Assembly (NCBI GenBank): GCA_963576725.1
Contig: OY755239.1
Coordinates: forward strand, 60,295,453-60,359,452
DNA length: 64,000 nt
Direction of reading: 5' to 3'
Source of the DNA: Azorinus chamasolen
Lineage: Eukaryota > Mollusca > Bivalvia > Cardiida > Solecurtidae
Both the position numbers and the translations under genes were made by a program. The notes beneath the pieces were generated by a model. That model saw only the letters and a list, made by a program, of their open reading frames with translations. It was not told where the DNA came from and ran no database searches. Positions 10,586 to 21,969 of this stretch are shown in pieces (position 1 is the first letter of the stretch; each line of letters begins with the position of its first letter).

Positions 10586-10817
10586 TTAACCCTTTACCTC
10601 ATAAGCTATTTTTAGATACAACCTCGTTGAATTAATCTATCGAAAACGCGCATTAACTAGAGAAAAGGAATTTTTCAGAATTATGTAGTTCTGAAACCAT
10701 TGTGATAAATAGAGCATTTGCTCCTATAGGAACAAATGCTCTATTTCTTACAATCACAATAGTTTCAAACGGTGATTTTACAGAGGCGTCAAAAGGTGTC
10801 AATATGAAGGGATGGGA
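10586..10817 (+). mobile_element. F6 MITE, right end truncated
   Basis: TTAACCCTTTACCTC at left. The hairpin at about 10,690-10,765 has cctataggaacaaatgctct. The right part ends gggatggg without the final TTAA. Overlapping frames on both strands arise from the palindrome and are not genes. Confidence 0.7.
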
Positions 10818-11115
10818 AACTACAGACCGGACATTGGAGGAATGGGCGTGTGTTTTGCACGCGACACTTCGATTTAATGTGCTGAACACGTCTACCTTAT
10901 CATATGCAAACCCTTTCATGCATGTTAAAGTTACAACCCGGACATACAAACATAATGGATGCACAAACGGTTAAACGGACGGATATTCAAGGAATTTAAG
11001 TGCCATGAAAGACCCGTTACAAGTTATAATTACACGTGCATGTATACCGAAAGAAAAAAATCCCGCCAAGTTTTTTTAAAAAATGGGGACCAATTACACT
11101 TTTGAATACATAATA

Positions 11116-11213
11116 ATTACTATGCTAGTAGTTTTGAGGTTCAGCTGTATTTTAGCGAGTTAGAAAAGTTATTAAATGCGAGCCTTGGCCTCCAAAACTA
11201 CTAGCGTAGTGAT
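11116..11213. mobile_element. Short inverted-repeat element
   Basis: Arms attactatgctagtagtttt at left and aaaactactagcgtagtgat at right, about 25 bp each, with a 50-bp centre. Probably a small MITE. It is the only copy seen. Confidence 0.55.
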
Positions 11214-11639
11214 GTTTTTATCATGGAACACTGAAAAAAATGGAGAAATGATGAAAAAGCAAGTTTGCTCATATTGTCGTGCAGTGACGTCGTCGACTTT
11301 TACAACATAAACAAACTGGATTTAATCATTTTATATAGGCAAATAGTTTAGACAAAGGTGAGCAAATGTTTTTAATTTGATGTTTATGTTAAAGTGTGCC
11401 TTTTTCGTCCTTCTGTTGTCCTACTACTAGCTGAATTAAACTTGCATCCCTTGTGGGGTCAGTACACATGTACTATACCTCACAAAATACAGCGCCGGCG
11501 TGGAAATTATTATATTAGTAGGAAGTGGCTATATTTGGTGACGTTGCATGATAAAATATATAAAATTGCTTCCGGGCCATAGCTAATAGGTTAAAAAATC
11601 TTACCTAATCTCATTAGTGGCGAGCAGACTGGGTTTTAA

Positions 11640-12103
11640 AGAACAGGTATATCGGAGAAATTGTGAGACTCATATATGACGTAATGCATTATGCGGAAGA
11701 AAATAACATTCCAGGTTTGTAACTGCTCGTTGACTCTGAAAGGCTTTTTATTCCGTATCATGGAAATTGTTCATAAAGTATTATATCTTTTTAAATTTGG
11801 TAATTCATTTGGAAGATGGATATCGGTATATTACAAAGACATACAATCTAGTGTCATCCAAAATGGATTCTTGTCAGAATGTTTCAATATCGAAAGAGGC
11901 TGCAGACAGGGGGCCCACTCTCGTCGTATATTTTCATCCTTCGTGCAGAAATCCTAACACAGAAGACCAAGCCAAACGAAAATAAACAAGGCCTATCGAT
12001 AAATGGAACAAAACATGTATTATCGCAATTTGCAGATGACACCTCAATTATAGCTGATGGTTCAGAAATATCTCTAAATGAAAATTTACAAGAGCTAAAG
12101 TAA
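11640..12103 (+). pseudogene. Reverse transcriptase domain remnant (LINE)
   Basis: Reads in three frames. Visible motifs are FNIERGCRQG (RT block with GCRQG, about 11,880-11,912), SSYIFILRAEIL in the next frame, and the catalytic block QFADDTSIIADGS, with FADD encoded at 12,029-12,040. The catalytic dyad survives, but frameshifts near 11,912 and upstream of 11,880 destroy the frame. The set is typical of L1-clade LINEs of invertebrates. Confidence 0.85.
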
Positions 12104-12112
12104 TTCGCTATT

Positions 12113-13119
12113 TTGTCAGGGTTTAATATAAACTTTGTTTTCTTTCGGCATACATGTAATTATACTTTGATAAAACACATGTCGTTTGGTTTGGTTAAAA
12201 AATATATTTCGGAATCAATAAAAAACAGATTCAAATTAGATTGGGGTAAATCTGAATTCAAAATTCAAAACGTTATCCTGAAACAGCTCTACGAAAAACT
12301 AATCATGTATTTTGGAAAGATGTTCTAAAAGCAAATACGGTTTTTATGATGGCAGTGCCAGTAAAAGATATAGACGAATTTATGAAATATCCACTGTTTT
12401 ATAATCCACATATACAGATTTGTGGCAAACGTATTTTTCTTAAATCATGGTATGAAAAGGTAATACGATACATCAATGATCTATACCCAAAATATAAAAT
12501 ACTAACAGACGAGGAATTTCAAAAATTATATGACATAAATGTTAACATCTTACATTATATCTCAAAAGCAAAAGTGGTATCGAAGTATCTAAAACATATT
12601 GCAATGACCATTCTAACAAGAAAACATGTCTGCCTTTTTATACCATACCTGCTTGAACGAGTATTGACATTTACGGCAGTATAACCTTTTTATGATATAT
12701 TAAGAATTAATACAGCAGAGCCTACGAGCAAATATAAATGGAATACTTACTTGGATTCCACACACCTAGAATGGAATTCGATTTGCAACTTATCTAATAC
12801 CAAGAGAGATAGTAATTTACAATGGCTACAAGATAGCATATTACATCGATTATTACCTTTAAACAAATACCTGGTGACTTTAAAACTACAAGACAACAAA
12901 CTGTGTGCTTTTTGTTTCAAACAACCTGAAACGATACTCCATTTATTTTACCACTGTGAAAAAACAAAATGTTTTTTAAAGCAAGTTAAATACATTCTAT
13001 ATAAGGCAAAAGTAAATATTGATTTTAACGAAGTTTCTATTTTATATGGAGAAAGTTGTAATAAAACAAATATGTTAATTTTATACATTAAACAATATAT
13101 ATACAGCAATACAATGTAA
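12113..13119 (+). pseudogene. LINE ORF2 C-terminal region with zinc knuckle
   Basis: Frames at 12,113-12,328, 12,346-12,684 and 12,751-13,119 join into one ORF2 C-terminal region. The last carries CAFCFKQPETILHLFYHC, a C-x2-C-x8-H-x4-C pattern typical of the C terminus of L1-like proteins. A deletion removes the region just after the RT. Stops at 12,326, 12,682 and 13,117 confirm decay. Confidence 0.75.
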
Positions 13120-13510
13120 ATGTGATATGAACATAAATGCTCTAAGGAGGTATTTAGAACAAACTATAGAATAAAATCAACTAATTACATTACAAAGTAC
13201 GATGGCTTTGGATGAATTCGATTCGATAGTAAGTGGCAATATATTAAAACAGTTTGCACATCTGACTCTTTATAAAAACCCCAAAATATTGCAGTTACAT
13301 AAAATATATACAAGTTGCTATGAGACATGTCTTCTTTTCTTTTCATTTTTATACACCTTTTGTTAATTATTCCCGATAAAAGGTTCAATTTATTATATAT
13401 AATATAGTTTTGTTGAATACATTGTAAGGTGCTGAGTGGGATGGCTCTCCGACCCACCACCACATATTACGGTGAAATTAAAAATATTGAAGTGTAAAAA
13501 AATAAAAACA

Positions 13511-13592
13511 ATAATTAAGCAGCCACCTGCCCTGCCTAAAAGTATCTAAATTCTTCTCTACTAGAATCCCGGTTTAGAGGGATTTTTACTAT
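13511..13592. mobile_element. P-family MITE, right half
   Basis: aattaagcagccacctgccc, then tctctactagaatcccggtt and agagggatttttacta. It abuts the tail of the LINE fossil. The left half is missing. Confidence 0.6.
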
Positions 13593-13660
13593 ATAAAGTA
13601 TATTTTAGTATATAACATGTATATTTATCCTTTCAAGTGATTTTGATGTACAGTAAACAA
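13590..13660 (+). repeat. Lone monomer of the 3,680 minisatellite
   Basis: tatataaagtatattttagt, then atgtatatttatcctttcaa and gtgattttgatgtacagtaa match one unit of the array at 3,680-4,105. It is also followed by the array's end sequence (compare gacgaacagtaaacagtg at 4,096). This suggests a dispersed element that amplified once. Confidence 0.6.
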
Positions 13661-14229
13661 CCAAAACACATTTCTTTAAAGGGGAAGTCCCTACACTCGA
13701 CGCGTTTAAAAATTCCTAAAATATACAAAACTCGTTTTCTTTATATGCTGAAAAGTACTATATCGCAAGAAAACCTATCCAATAAACGTTGAAAATGACA
13801 AAACACCCATGCGTTTGATATCGGCGTACCCGATTTTGTTCCGATGTTTCAGTTTTATTCGGGTTGGGTTTTAGTTTCGTATCTGTTCGCGCTATTCGCG
13901 TCTCTCCGACCACTTCTGAGAAAAAGCTGCTCCGTAAACAATGGAGAGTTCGGGTGATCATCTGGAAAACGCGGAAAAATGAGCGGAAAAGGCCGATAAC
14001 ACTTTGTTGTAGAACAATAATAAATATAAGTTTTGATGAAATCGGTTTATTTTGTAACATTGTTTTCGATATAAGTTCAAATTGACAATCTTCTTAATAA
14101 TGATTGCGCATGACAAATACCAAGTTTTATGATATTTGGAAAATGTGCGTTCATTGTAGGGACTTCCTCTTTAAATAATGAAGTTGTTTATCATACTAAT
14201 AGAAAACAGCCTCCTTTTGAATTAACTCT
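13661..14229. other. No recognisable feature
   Basis: Two overlapping frames (13,864-14,085 plus; 13,758-14,060 minus) show no known motif. Nothing else can be supported here. Confidence 0.45.
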
Positions 14230-14444
14230 TTAACTTTAAGCCTGCTATGGGCGGATGAGTGAATACATATGCAAACAGTTTGGATCCAGATGAGACCCCG
14301 AGTAACTCGGCGTCTCATCAGGATCCAAGCTGTTTGACGTCCCGATTGCATTTTGGTAGGCACACTGATTATAGGTTGAATTTTGAAAATGTTGTAGATG
14401 AAAAATTCTGTAAAAAATAATTTGGTCAGCAGGCTAAAGGTTAA
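14230..14444 (-). mobile_element. F3 MITE, complete
   Basis: TTAACTTTAAGCCTGCT at left and AGCAGGCTAAAGGTTAA at right. The hairpin at about 14,272-14,335 has gatccagatgagaccccgag / tctcatcaggatccaagc. Confidence 0.8.
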
Positions 14445-14477
14445 AAGAATATATGCGCAAATTTGGAAATAGTGCAG

Positions 14478-14644
14478 TTAACCACTTCCTTTTCGAACAA
14501 ACTTTTGTGAACCTATTCATCGAGTGTCAAACAGCCTTGATCCTATTGAGATGCCGAATCAGTAGACGTCTCATCTGGATCCAAGTTGTGTACAAAGTTC
14601 GAGTCAGGTCTTGGTTGAGGATTGGGTTGGGAGATTGGGGTTAA
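14478..14644 (+). mobile_element. F3-related MITE, diverged
   Basis: TTAA lies at both ends, with a stem remnant ccttgatcctattgagatgc / tctcatctggatccaagttg. Termini have diverged (CCACTTCC and ATTGGGG). It is separated from the previous F3 copy by only 33 bp. Confidence 0.55.
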
Positions 14645-15214
14645 ACGTGCTCTGTTCGCATTAAGCCATAAATGGGTTCATTTCAAATGACAAGATTGCC
14701 TATTAGTTTTCTATAAATAAACACGATCGTCCAGCAAAACAAAACAACTTTGCAATTAACCCTTCTAATGTTGTTCGGGACTTGACTGACATTTGCAAAA
14801 AACAAAAATGTATCTAGACCAGTTACTAGGGGTCTAATCAGGATTCAAACAGATTAATACTCGGTCCATACTTTCTCAAAAGAGGCCAAACATGCACAGG
14901 ATGCAAAACGCCCAGAACTGTTACAAATTCAGTGTAGATTGATTATAACTTGCAACAGACTGTCATTTAATAATTTAATGATGATACTACAGTACATGTT
15001 TTTGCCAAGGTTTTTGGTATTTTGGAAAATAATGAGCATAGACACGAAATATTACCATAACAATTAAGTCCCAAACACAGAATGAGATTTCAGAAACGTT
15101 TATCTTGTTTTACAACTAATATGTATCTTGTGATAGCGGAGAAAATGATCAGAAAGGATCAGAAAGTTTCAGACCAATAGGCTTGACTTATACAGTTAAA
15201 CCCCTTTAGTTCGA

Positions 15215-15352
15215 ACATTTAACAATTATCAATAAAAGGTCTTTAAGAAAGGTGACCGCTTAATGCAGGATGAAAGTCATGCAGCAAGCTCTCATAGGAG
15301 CTTTCTGCATGACTTTCATACTGCATTAAGCAGCCGCCTGCCTTAACCTTTC
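15215..15352. mobile_element. P-family MITE, right end missing
   Basis: Long hairpin (15,250-15,350): aggtgaccgcttaatgcagg, gaaagtcatgcagcaagctc, apex cataggag, then the mirror. The left outer part aacccctttagttcgaacat is a diverged P end. An F2 element starts directly at its right edge. Confidence 0.7.
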
Positions 15353-15592
15353 TCTTGCTGAATGTTAAAATACATTTCTCCTTTTTTACCCATGCCCTGT
15401 GGTATAATTACATATATCTTCACCGTGTACAATTATATCGCTGTGCAATCACTGCTGTGGAGTGCACTGGTAGCACTATCAACTTGTAAATAGTGCAGAC
15501 TCTGATGAGACAGCTCCTGCAGGAGCTGTCTCATCTGGGTCTTCACTATTTATAGGTGGGTATATTGACGTGAATAGCAAGCGAAGGGTTAA
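15353..15592 (+). mobile_element. F2 MITE, complete
   Basis: TTAACCTTTCTCTTGCTG...AGCAAGCGAAGGGTTAA. The hairpin at about 15,484-15,553 has cagctcctgcaggagctg at the apex. The interior ggtataattacatatatctt segment is diagnostic of all F2 copies. Confidence 0.8.
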
Positions 15593-15676
15593 AAGGAATA
15601 AATTTGTCATTACTGTCGAGGTTTCACTGTACTTACGATTGCATCTAAGCACAACATGTTACGTTGCAATGTAAGT

Positions 15677-15928
15677 TTAACCCTTTCCCTCATACAAACG
15701 TGTTTTCACGCATTTGCAAACAGAGTAGACCCCAGATCAGACGGCTCATAGAGGATCCGTCTGATCAGGGTCTGCTCTGTTTGCTAAAATAATTTGATAG
15801 ATATGTTCCTTTACTTTCTAACATTCCTACAATATTCCACCTTCCAATATTTCTTTCTAAATATTTTGTTAATGAATATTAAGTAGGCATTGAAATTTGG
15901 CCTAAATACAGAACAGGGAAAGGGTTAA
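15677..15928 (-). mobile_element. F1 MITE, complete
   Basis: TTAACCCTTTCCCTCATA...GGGAAAGGGTTAA. The hairpin is near the left end (15,716-15,783), with an extra C (gaccccagatcag) and an imperfect apex (ctcatagaggatc). Confidence 0.8.
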
Positions 15929-16018
15929 ACCTAGCACCGCTGTTAACATAATGTCAACTCACGCTGGATCTGGTGTAATTTTAACTATTTCAGATTCGGT
16001 CAAGCTTGGGGATAAACT

Positions 16019-16095
16019 ATTGACCGAGTACAAACTGCTGGAATTCCGATGAGACGCCGAGTTACTCTGTGTTGCATCTGGATGCAATTGTTTGT
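16019..16095 (+). mobile_element. F3 hairpin remnant
   Basis: aattccgatgagacgccgag, loop ttact, then gttgcatctggatgcaattg. One arm has drifted. TTAA ends were not found. Confidence 0.45.
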
Positions 16096-16209
16096 AAATG
16101 CGAGGCAGATCGGAATTAGTGGGAAAGGGTTTAGTTATAAAAAAACCATGCTGTTTCACAGAGTATTCTGGGGAGGAACATTGACACGTGCATTGCTCAG
16201 TCATAGTAT

Positions 16210-16341
16210 ATAAATATCACATTCTACGGAGAGAGCCAGCACGTACTGTCAACCCGAGGTTGGTTATGTCCACCGAAGCGTTAGAACATACCGAGGGTTG
16301 ACAATACGTGCTTTCGCCCTCCATAGGATGTGATATTTATT
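16210..16341. mobile_element. Foldback element, about 130 bp
   Basis: aaatatcacattctacggag at left pairs with the right end ccataggatgtgatattt. The inner arms cacgtactgtcaaccc / gggttgacaatacgtg extend the stem. The loop is about 40 bp. It has the form of a MITE, with flanks too AT-rich to fix a target duplication. Confidence 0.65.
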
Positions 16342-16464
16342 TTATTATACCGAACAGCACAATCAATTTCGTCAGCAAAAATATTTATTCAATGACAACA
16401 ATAAACAGTTATATTTACATTCGCCCTGCAACGTCCTTATATAACCTTATTCTAAAAAAGAAAG

Positions 16465-16697
16465 TTGCATAACCTCATGAACACCGGAAGCACGTCATTC
16501 ATTTCTTAAATATAAGAAATACAATGGAATATAAATATAAGAAATAAATGACGTGCTCCCGGTGTTCATGGGTTATGCAACGCATAGCTTTACGAGCAAA
16601 GATTCACGTGAAGCCCTTCGGGCTTCACTAACTTTGCTCGTAAAGCTATGCGTTGCATAACCTCATGAACACCGGAAGCACGTCATTCATTTCTTAA
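16465..16697. repeat. Triplicated 44-bp arm (+,-,+) with central palindrome
   Basis: The 44-bp unit beginning ttgcataacctcatgaacac occurs at 16,465-16,508 and, identically, at 16,653-16,696. An inverted copy ends ggttatgcaa at 16,580. Between them lies a second hairpin, gcatagctttacgagcaaag with a cccttcggg apex (centre about 16,617). The inverted copy can therefore pair with either direct copy. Confidence 0.85.
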
Positions 16698-17068
16698 TTA
16701 AACACAAGTTATAGAGCTACATGTACTCGGTGCTTAAAAATCGCGGAACAGCTTCACACTTCTATTCATGTCACGTTATGAGTACTGGCGGAGCCCTTTT
16801 CACTGTCCAATCTCGACAGAGACTCCTCCTAAATAGTCGCATAACGCGACATTTCTCAAATATATATGAAAGTACATGTAAGAGTCATGCAGGAAACACC
16901 GCATACAAAACACACAACCGCACAAACAGCACCAGCAAATGTACATGTATATAAAAGACACAAAGAGACACACAAAGACAAAACAAACATCTAATAGGGG
17001 GAAGATGGAAGTACAAAAACAAATAAATTGTCATAATGACGTTTGTTGATCAAATTGCAAGGGTCAGA

Positions 17069-17089
17069 TGACGTCAGTTGATGACGTCA
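17069..17089. promoter_or_regulatory. Two CRE-like palindromes
   Basis: TGACGTCA occurs at 17,069-17,076 and 17,082-17,089, immediately left of the CA tract. The motif is the full ATF/CREB consensus, but no gene is adjacent, so function is unsupported. Confidence 0.25.
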
Positions 17090-17100
17090 ATCGGATGGTG

Positions 17101-17504
<404 letters not shown>

Positions 17505-17694
17505 GCAATTTAATAAGCGCTCACTGATCTAGATGTTCCGTGCCTATGGTAGAGGGAGACAGTATTTTTCCGACAGTAATTTTTTTCCCGCTGGGCCTGA
17601 CAGTATTTCTATGTCACGGTGGCCTATGGGAAATTAACTTTGTAAATGGAATCGAGGTATAATAATACCTACCGAATATATACAGGTTATGTTT

Positions 17695-18205
17695 AGTCAT
17701 TTGTTCTCTAGTCCTGGAAAATGTTATTAGGCTACCCTCTGGCACCATACGAGCACCACAATGTGGTGTGCGGTGGCCTAGTGGTTACACGCTTGACTTT
17801 CGGTCCGGGGTTCAAATCCCGGCCCCTCCCGGAAATTTCAGAGACGCTTTTCAGTGTCTCCCACCCGCACTTCCTCTCCACCCAGGGGTTAAAATGGGTA
17901 CATGTGAGGGTCACTAGCCGGTACTGCGGCTGCATGATTGCGCCATATGTTACATGTAGCAGTGCTCAATGTAGGCGAATGATTAAATGACCAGGGGAGT
18001 AAATGTACAGCCAGTTGAGCGGTCCTTCGGACTGAAAGTAGACTATAACTAGGCACTTTACTTTTTATATTCTTTTTATCACATAAACTTATTTCGACTA
18101 AAACCGTATTTGACAGGTCCCATATATAGAAAACACAATAGCGCGTATTGTTTCTACATGACGTCACAGTTTATTAAAACATGTGTAATATAGAGAAATA
18201 TGTGT
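17695..18205. mobile_element. S element interrupted by a SINE
   Basis: The left part cctggaaaatgttattaggc and the right part taaacttatttcgactaaaa, then acatgacgtcac and aaacatgtgtaatatag, match the S element at 53,544-53,775 in order. Between them lies the SINE. The exact insertion edges cannot be fixed by eye. Confidence 0.6.
17765..18070 (+). mobile_element. tRNA-derived SINE
   Basis: The RNA polymerase III A box tggcctagtgg (17,774-17,784) and B box ggttcaaatcc (17,809-17,819) are 24 bp apart, followed by a tRNA-like cggcccctcccgg. Downstream, cttcctctccacccagg and ggttaaaatgggta resemble the conserved central domain of metazoan tRNA SINEs. The 3' part gcggtccttcggactg ends in a T-rich run (ctttactttttatattcttt) that could serve as a Pol III terminator. 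It is not a functional tRNA because the cloverleaf cannot be closed. Confidence 0.85.
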
Positions 18206-18338
18206 TAATATGTGAAATATGAGAGCCTAGATTGTTCAGAGTTTACACAAAGGGTGCAAATTTGACCTATTCAGATCTATAAACAGGTGCATGAACGAAG
18301 ATTAAATATCATACCAAATGAAGTCCAGCTTTACGATA

Positions 18339-18556
18339 TTAACCCTTTCCTCCATACATACGCCTTTCTACGCCTCTGTAATAGTCACTTCTTGAAACCA
18401 TTGTGGTATATACAGCATTTGCTCCATAGGAGCAAATGCTCTATTTACCATAATGGTTTCAATACTACATTTTTCTTTTCGCTATTAAATGCTCCTTTTC
18501 GGCAGATATATTCAAAGAGATTGAGTCTAAAATTAGCCTATGATGAAATGGGTTAA
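18339..18556 (-). mobile_element. F6 MITE, complete
   Basis: TTAACCCTTTCCTCCATA...AAATGGGTTAA. The hairpin at about 18,395-18,460 has ttgctccataggagcaa. It lacks nothing compared with other copies. Confidence 0.8.
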
Positions 18557-18599
18557 ACTGTTAACTGTGCAGTACAAGATCCGACACCGTGTTAAATAA

Positions 18600-18745
18600 A
18601 TGGCGTCTAGTCTGGCTCTACATTGTTTGCGACCCACTGGATCCTAGTATGTGTGCTGATTTGTGTTACAAGCAGTGTGACATCTGACCAGACGATGAAT
18701 TTTAAATACGACGGCTGATCTGATTCTGCACTGTTTGCAAAGTCA
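18600..18745. mobile_element. Decayed F-type hairpin sequence
   Basis: tctggctctacattgtttgc, then gtgacatctgaccagacg and cggctgatctgattctgcac look like arms of F-type stems, two copies, strongly diverged. No ends found. Confidence 0.3.
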
Positions 18746-19183
18746 CTAAGTGACTTGCAGATGCGAGTTTTTTTGTTTTCACTTGATGAATAAATGTAGG
18801 AAAATTGATTATCAGAACAAATCTTGTTACGAATCAGCGTGACAATGGCCATTCTCTAGTAATGTATTCGGAATAGTCATCTGAAACTGAATAATGAATA
18901 ATAATGTTACTGAAGTCACCTATAGTGTCTGGCTGTCTACTTTTATTTCATGATGAAAGCTTCAGTCGCTGTCAGTACGAACTTCAAATGTCAATTTGTT
19001 ATGCATTACAGAACAATCCTTCTAGAACAGGACATTCAAATTAGTAAAGCTGTAAAAAAACAGCATCTGAAATAAAATATATGTTAATGTTACGAGACAT
19101 TTCTCCATATGCCTGGCTAATATGTAAAGGCATAACCTATCTAAAGCGACTACTCATATCTTATATTGATTACGATATGTGTC

Positions 19184-19431
19184 TTTAACCCTTTCACCGC
19201 CAATGTCACAAAAATGCACAACGACAAATAGTGCAGTCCCAGATCAGACGCCGCCTTTTCAAGGCGGCATCTGATCAGGGACTACACTTTTTGTTTCAAA
19301 CTTTATTTCTATATATGGACTTTATTCCTATAAAAATTGCATTTATTTTATCTCATTTCCTTATTTTACCATATGATTTCACAAAATTGTATTGCAGACG
19401 ACAATTAGAAATTTGGCGCCGAAAGGGTTAA
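19184..19431 (-). mobile_element. F5 MITE, complete
   Basis: TTAACCCTTTCACCGCCAA...GGCGCCGAAAGGGTTAA. The hairpin at 19,225-19,292 has cagtcccagatcagacgccg, apex ccttttcaagg, then tctgatcagggactacac. It has the same mismatch position as F1 to F3. Confidence 0.8.
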
Positions 19432-19520
19432 AGCAGGTGGATACTTATTAACAATACCGAAAGCTCACATGGTATCGTGCTATATAATTTATTCTGCATT
19501 AAACACCTGCTTTTCGTAAA
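19432..19520. mobile_element. P-family remnant
   Basis: gcaggtggatacttattaac and the right part ttctgcattaaacacctgct are P arms. The centre is degraded. Confidence 0.4.
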
Positions 19521-19674
19521 AAACCCAAAAATATATACTTCTTTTGACTGGGCTATATGGAGACGCTTGGTTGTAATTATCTTATGTTAACCTATTCTTG
19601 TCAAAATAATGACTGTATGGCTATCGAATAGCTAACATTTCAAATAAAGTGTTGCAATATGATCCGGAGATAAA

Positions 19675-20068
19675 AATTGACAGCATGAGTATATTGCTGG
19701 GATCATGTCAAAAAGACCTCAAATTAGATGTTTTAATTTTAGAAGTAAAAAGATATATTTACCTGTGCAAAATAAAAAAGGTTAAGCCTTCTAATGAAGG
19801 AATTAAAAATTATTTACGGCTGTAATGGGAAATATATGAATCGTCCAATATTAAAAATGAAGAAAGGAATCTTTGGACATTTGTAAGATATTTTATTCCT
19901 GACTGCATTTCGACATAATATGTGAGGGAAAACATAATTATTCATATTATTTGAGTATATGTATTTGAATGTTTGTATATGTATGTATTGAATGTTTGAA
20001 TGTATGTTTATTTTATACATGTTAGATATTGTAACGTGAGTAAATAAAAAAAAATAAAAATAAAAAAA
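19675..20068 (+). mobile_element. LINE 3' fragment (L1/Tx1-like)
   Basis: A C-terminal coding remnant (ILEVKRYIYLCKI near 19,735-19,775) is followed by gaagaaaggaatctttggac and gtaagatattttattcctga. The last two also occur at 40,255-40,305 in the second LINE fossil. It ends in an A-rich tail, taaataaaaaaaaataaaaa. It is a short 5'-truncated insertion. Confidence 0.7.
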
Positions 20069-20280
20069 GCTAACGTTTTACGATGCATATGAACAAAGGC
20101 TGGGTTGGCCATTGCAAGAAGTTAAAGAAGTTATTCTTGAAGACTGTTGGATTTACGTATCTTATCTAGACCTTTGAATTGTGTAGAGTAAATCATTTAT
20201 AAACCTGGATTTCAAATAAGTATTCATATCATCTTAATGTAAAATTGACGTCTTACAGAAACTTTCTGCATGGCCTTCAC

Positions 20281-20503
20281 CCTTGATTAATCGTCTGCAC
20301 TCTGAACAATTGCCGTCTGCAAATATTGTCGTTTGTTTCAATTCTAAGAAAAAAAAGTTTTCTTCCATTTCTTTTCAAATATAGTGTCAGAGTAACAAAC
20401 AGTTTGGATTCTGATGAGACGCCGAGTTACTCGGCGTCTTATCTGGATCACAACTATTTGCATAGGCAATCCCACTGTCGCCAGCAGAGTACAAAAGGTT
20501 ACG
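20281..20503 (+). mobile_element. F3 MITE
   Basis: Left ttaatcgtctgcactctg and right cagagtacaaaaggtta ends are diverged. The interior (gccgtctgcaaatattgtcg, T-rich, gtgtcagagtaacaaacag) matches 915-1,285. The stem at 20,395-20,462 is intact except for a few changes. Confidence 0.65.
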
Positions 20504-20891
20504 CGGGCGCCTGCCTAAAACAAATTCTATTCTTCCTTACTAAAAGGTCTCGTGTGGATGGAGTTTACAGTACACCAGTCTGCTCATAGAAGCATAAGAT
20601 AATCAAGAACATCGACGACGGGAAGTGTTAATTAACTAATGTGGATTGTGAAGTCCTTAAACCGAATTGTTAGGGTTGCAGACAAAATACTCACTGATTG
20701 CAATGCGTAATAAATAACACCACTGTCATCAGCATTTGTAATTAACGAAATTCCCATTCATTGTTTACTTGTGTATTATTGTCTCTGGGAGAAGTTTCGA
20801 GACACATGTTGTCAAATACAATTAAACATTCCAACCATTGACATTTAAAAGACGTCAGTTGTTATCTTTAAAGACAGGCTGTGATTCAGCT

Positions 20892-21125
20892 TTAACTCAT
20901 TTGTGCCCGAGATCCCATATATGGGATATAGGCAAACAGTGTAGACTCTGATCAGACGCCGCATGATGCGGCGTCTGATCAGAGTATACACTGTTTGCTG
21001 ATAGGAATTTCAATATAAAACAAAATGTAAATGAAAATTTAGACCATGCATCCCTTAGATAGCAATTTCTATGTACTTATCCAATATATAAGCATGGACG
21101 AATCCACTGGGAGCAAATGGGTTAG
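20892..21125 (-). mobile_element. F4 MITE
   Basis: TTAACTCATTTGTGCCCGAG at left, GGGAGCAAATGGGTTAG at right (last TTAA mutated). The hairpin at 20,935-21,000 is perfect through gactctgatcagacgccgca, loop tga. It has no T/T mismatch. Confidence 0.8.
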
Positions 21126-21237
21126 TCAATGCTGGCTTTGAACATGAAAACGAAGAGCATGGTATGAGTCCGTCTTTGGAAATAGTTATGCATTAAGTCA
21201 CTGTCCTATTTAAAAAAAACTCATATTAACCCACTAC

Positions 21238-21382
21238 TTAACACTTTCGCTGCCAATATTTATCGTCTTTTTCTACAACTGTCTTATTTTATTTCCCTCA
21301 TTTTTTATGCAAAAGTCGTTGTCACAGTAACAAACAGTTTGGATCCTGATGAGACGCCGGCGACATTCGCAGCGAAAGATTT
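21238..21382 (+). mobile_element. F3/F5-like MITE with half hairpin
   Basis: ttaacactttcgctgccaat at left and ttcgcagcgaaag at right form terminal repeats. Only the left hairpin arm (tttggatcctgatgagacgc) is kept. It suggests a deletion that removed the right arm. Confidence 0.5.
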
Positions 21383-21609
21383 TAGCCTCTGTAAACAAAG
21401 TAGACCTAGATCAGACTGCTCCTGTGGATATCGAATACACATACGAATATTCCCCAGACAAACGTTCAATAAATCAGTCGCTATAAAAGTACTTTGCTTT
21501 TCACTCACGTTTGTCGCTCGATTTGTATTGACATTTTGTTTTCAATTCAGGACAAATTAAACTTAATCTGTCCCATTCACGGTTGGCCTGGCTGGTTTGA
21601 ATTTTAAAA

Positions 21610-21815
21610 TACAGTAAAACCTCTCTAAACCGTATAAATTATTAGTATAAATATTGGTCTTGGGGACAGGTGGCAGCTTAATGCAGGGTGAAAGTCATGC
21701 AGAAAGCTCCTCTAGGAGCTCTTTGGACGACTTTTACCCTGCATTAAGCACCACCTGTCTAAACGTATCTAAATTATTCTTCACTAGAATTCCGGTTCAG
21801 AGAGGTTTTACTGTA
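21610..21815. mobile_element. P-family MITE, complete
   Basis: TA at both ends (21,610-21,611; 21,814-21,815), with CAGTAAAACCTCTCTAAACC at left and ggttcagagaggttttactg at right. The inner hairpin has cttaatgcagggtgaaagtc arms and a ctcctctaggag apex. The open frame at 21,654-21,851 is an artefact. Confidence 0.85.
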
Positions 21816-21969
21816 GTTCGTTTCAGCGTTGATACAGTAACCATGTCTTGACATTATTCATGCTATCACGTGTAACTTTAATATTCAAGTCACACGTCAC
21901 AATCGAGTACAGTCAAACTTATCACTACAGCGAATACTTAAAACGAGTCTATTTCTGCATTGTAACAAA

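Larger units (their letters stand above)
11620..13510 (+). mobile_element. L1/Tx1-like LINE fossil, 5'-truncated
   Basis: Conceptual translation in shifting frames gives, in order, a reverse transcriptase region, the region C-terminal to it, and a Cys/His knuckle near the C terminus. It ends in an A-rich tail (about 13,474-13,505). The 5' half, including any endonuclease, is absent. Two other fragments at 19,675 and 38,575 appear to be the same or a close family. Frameshifts and stops make it a dead copy. Confidence 0.8.

Noticed and set aside
10653..10974. Pair of frames on opposite strands
   Set aside because: Both cross the F6 palindrome, which makes mirror-image frames, and neither has a domain.
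17774..17830. tRNA gene
   Set aside because: A and B boxes are present, but the sequence cannot fold into a full cloverleaf and continues into a SINE body.
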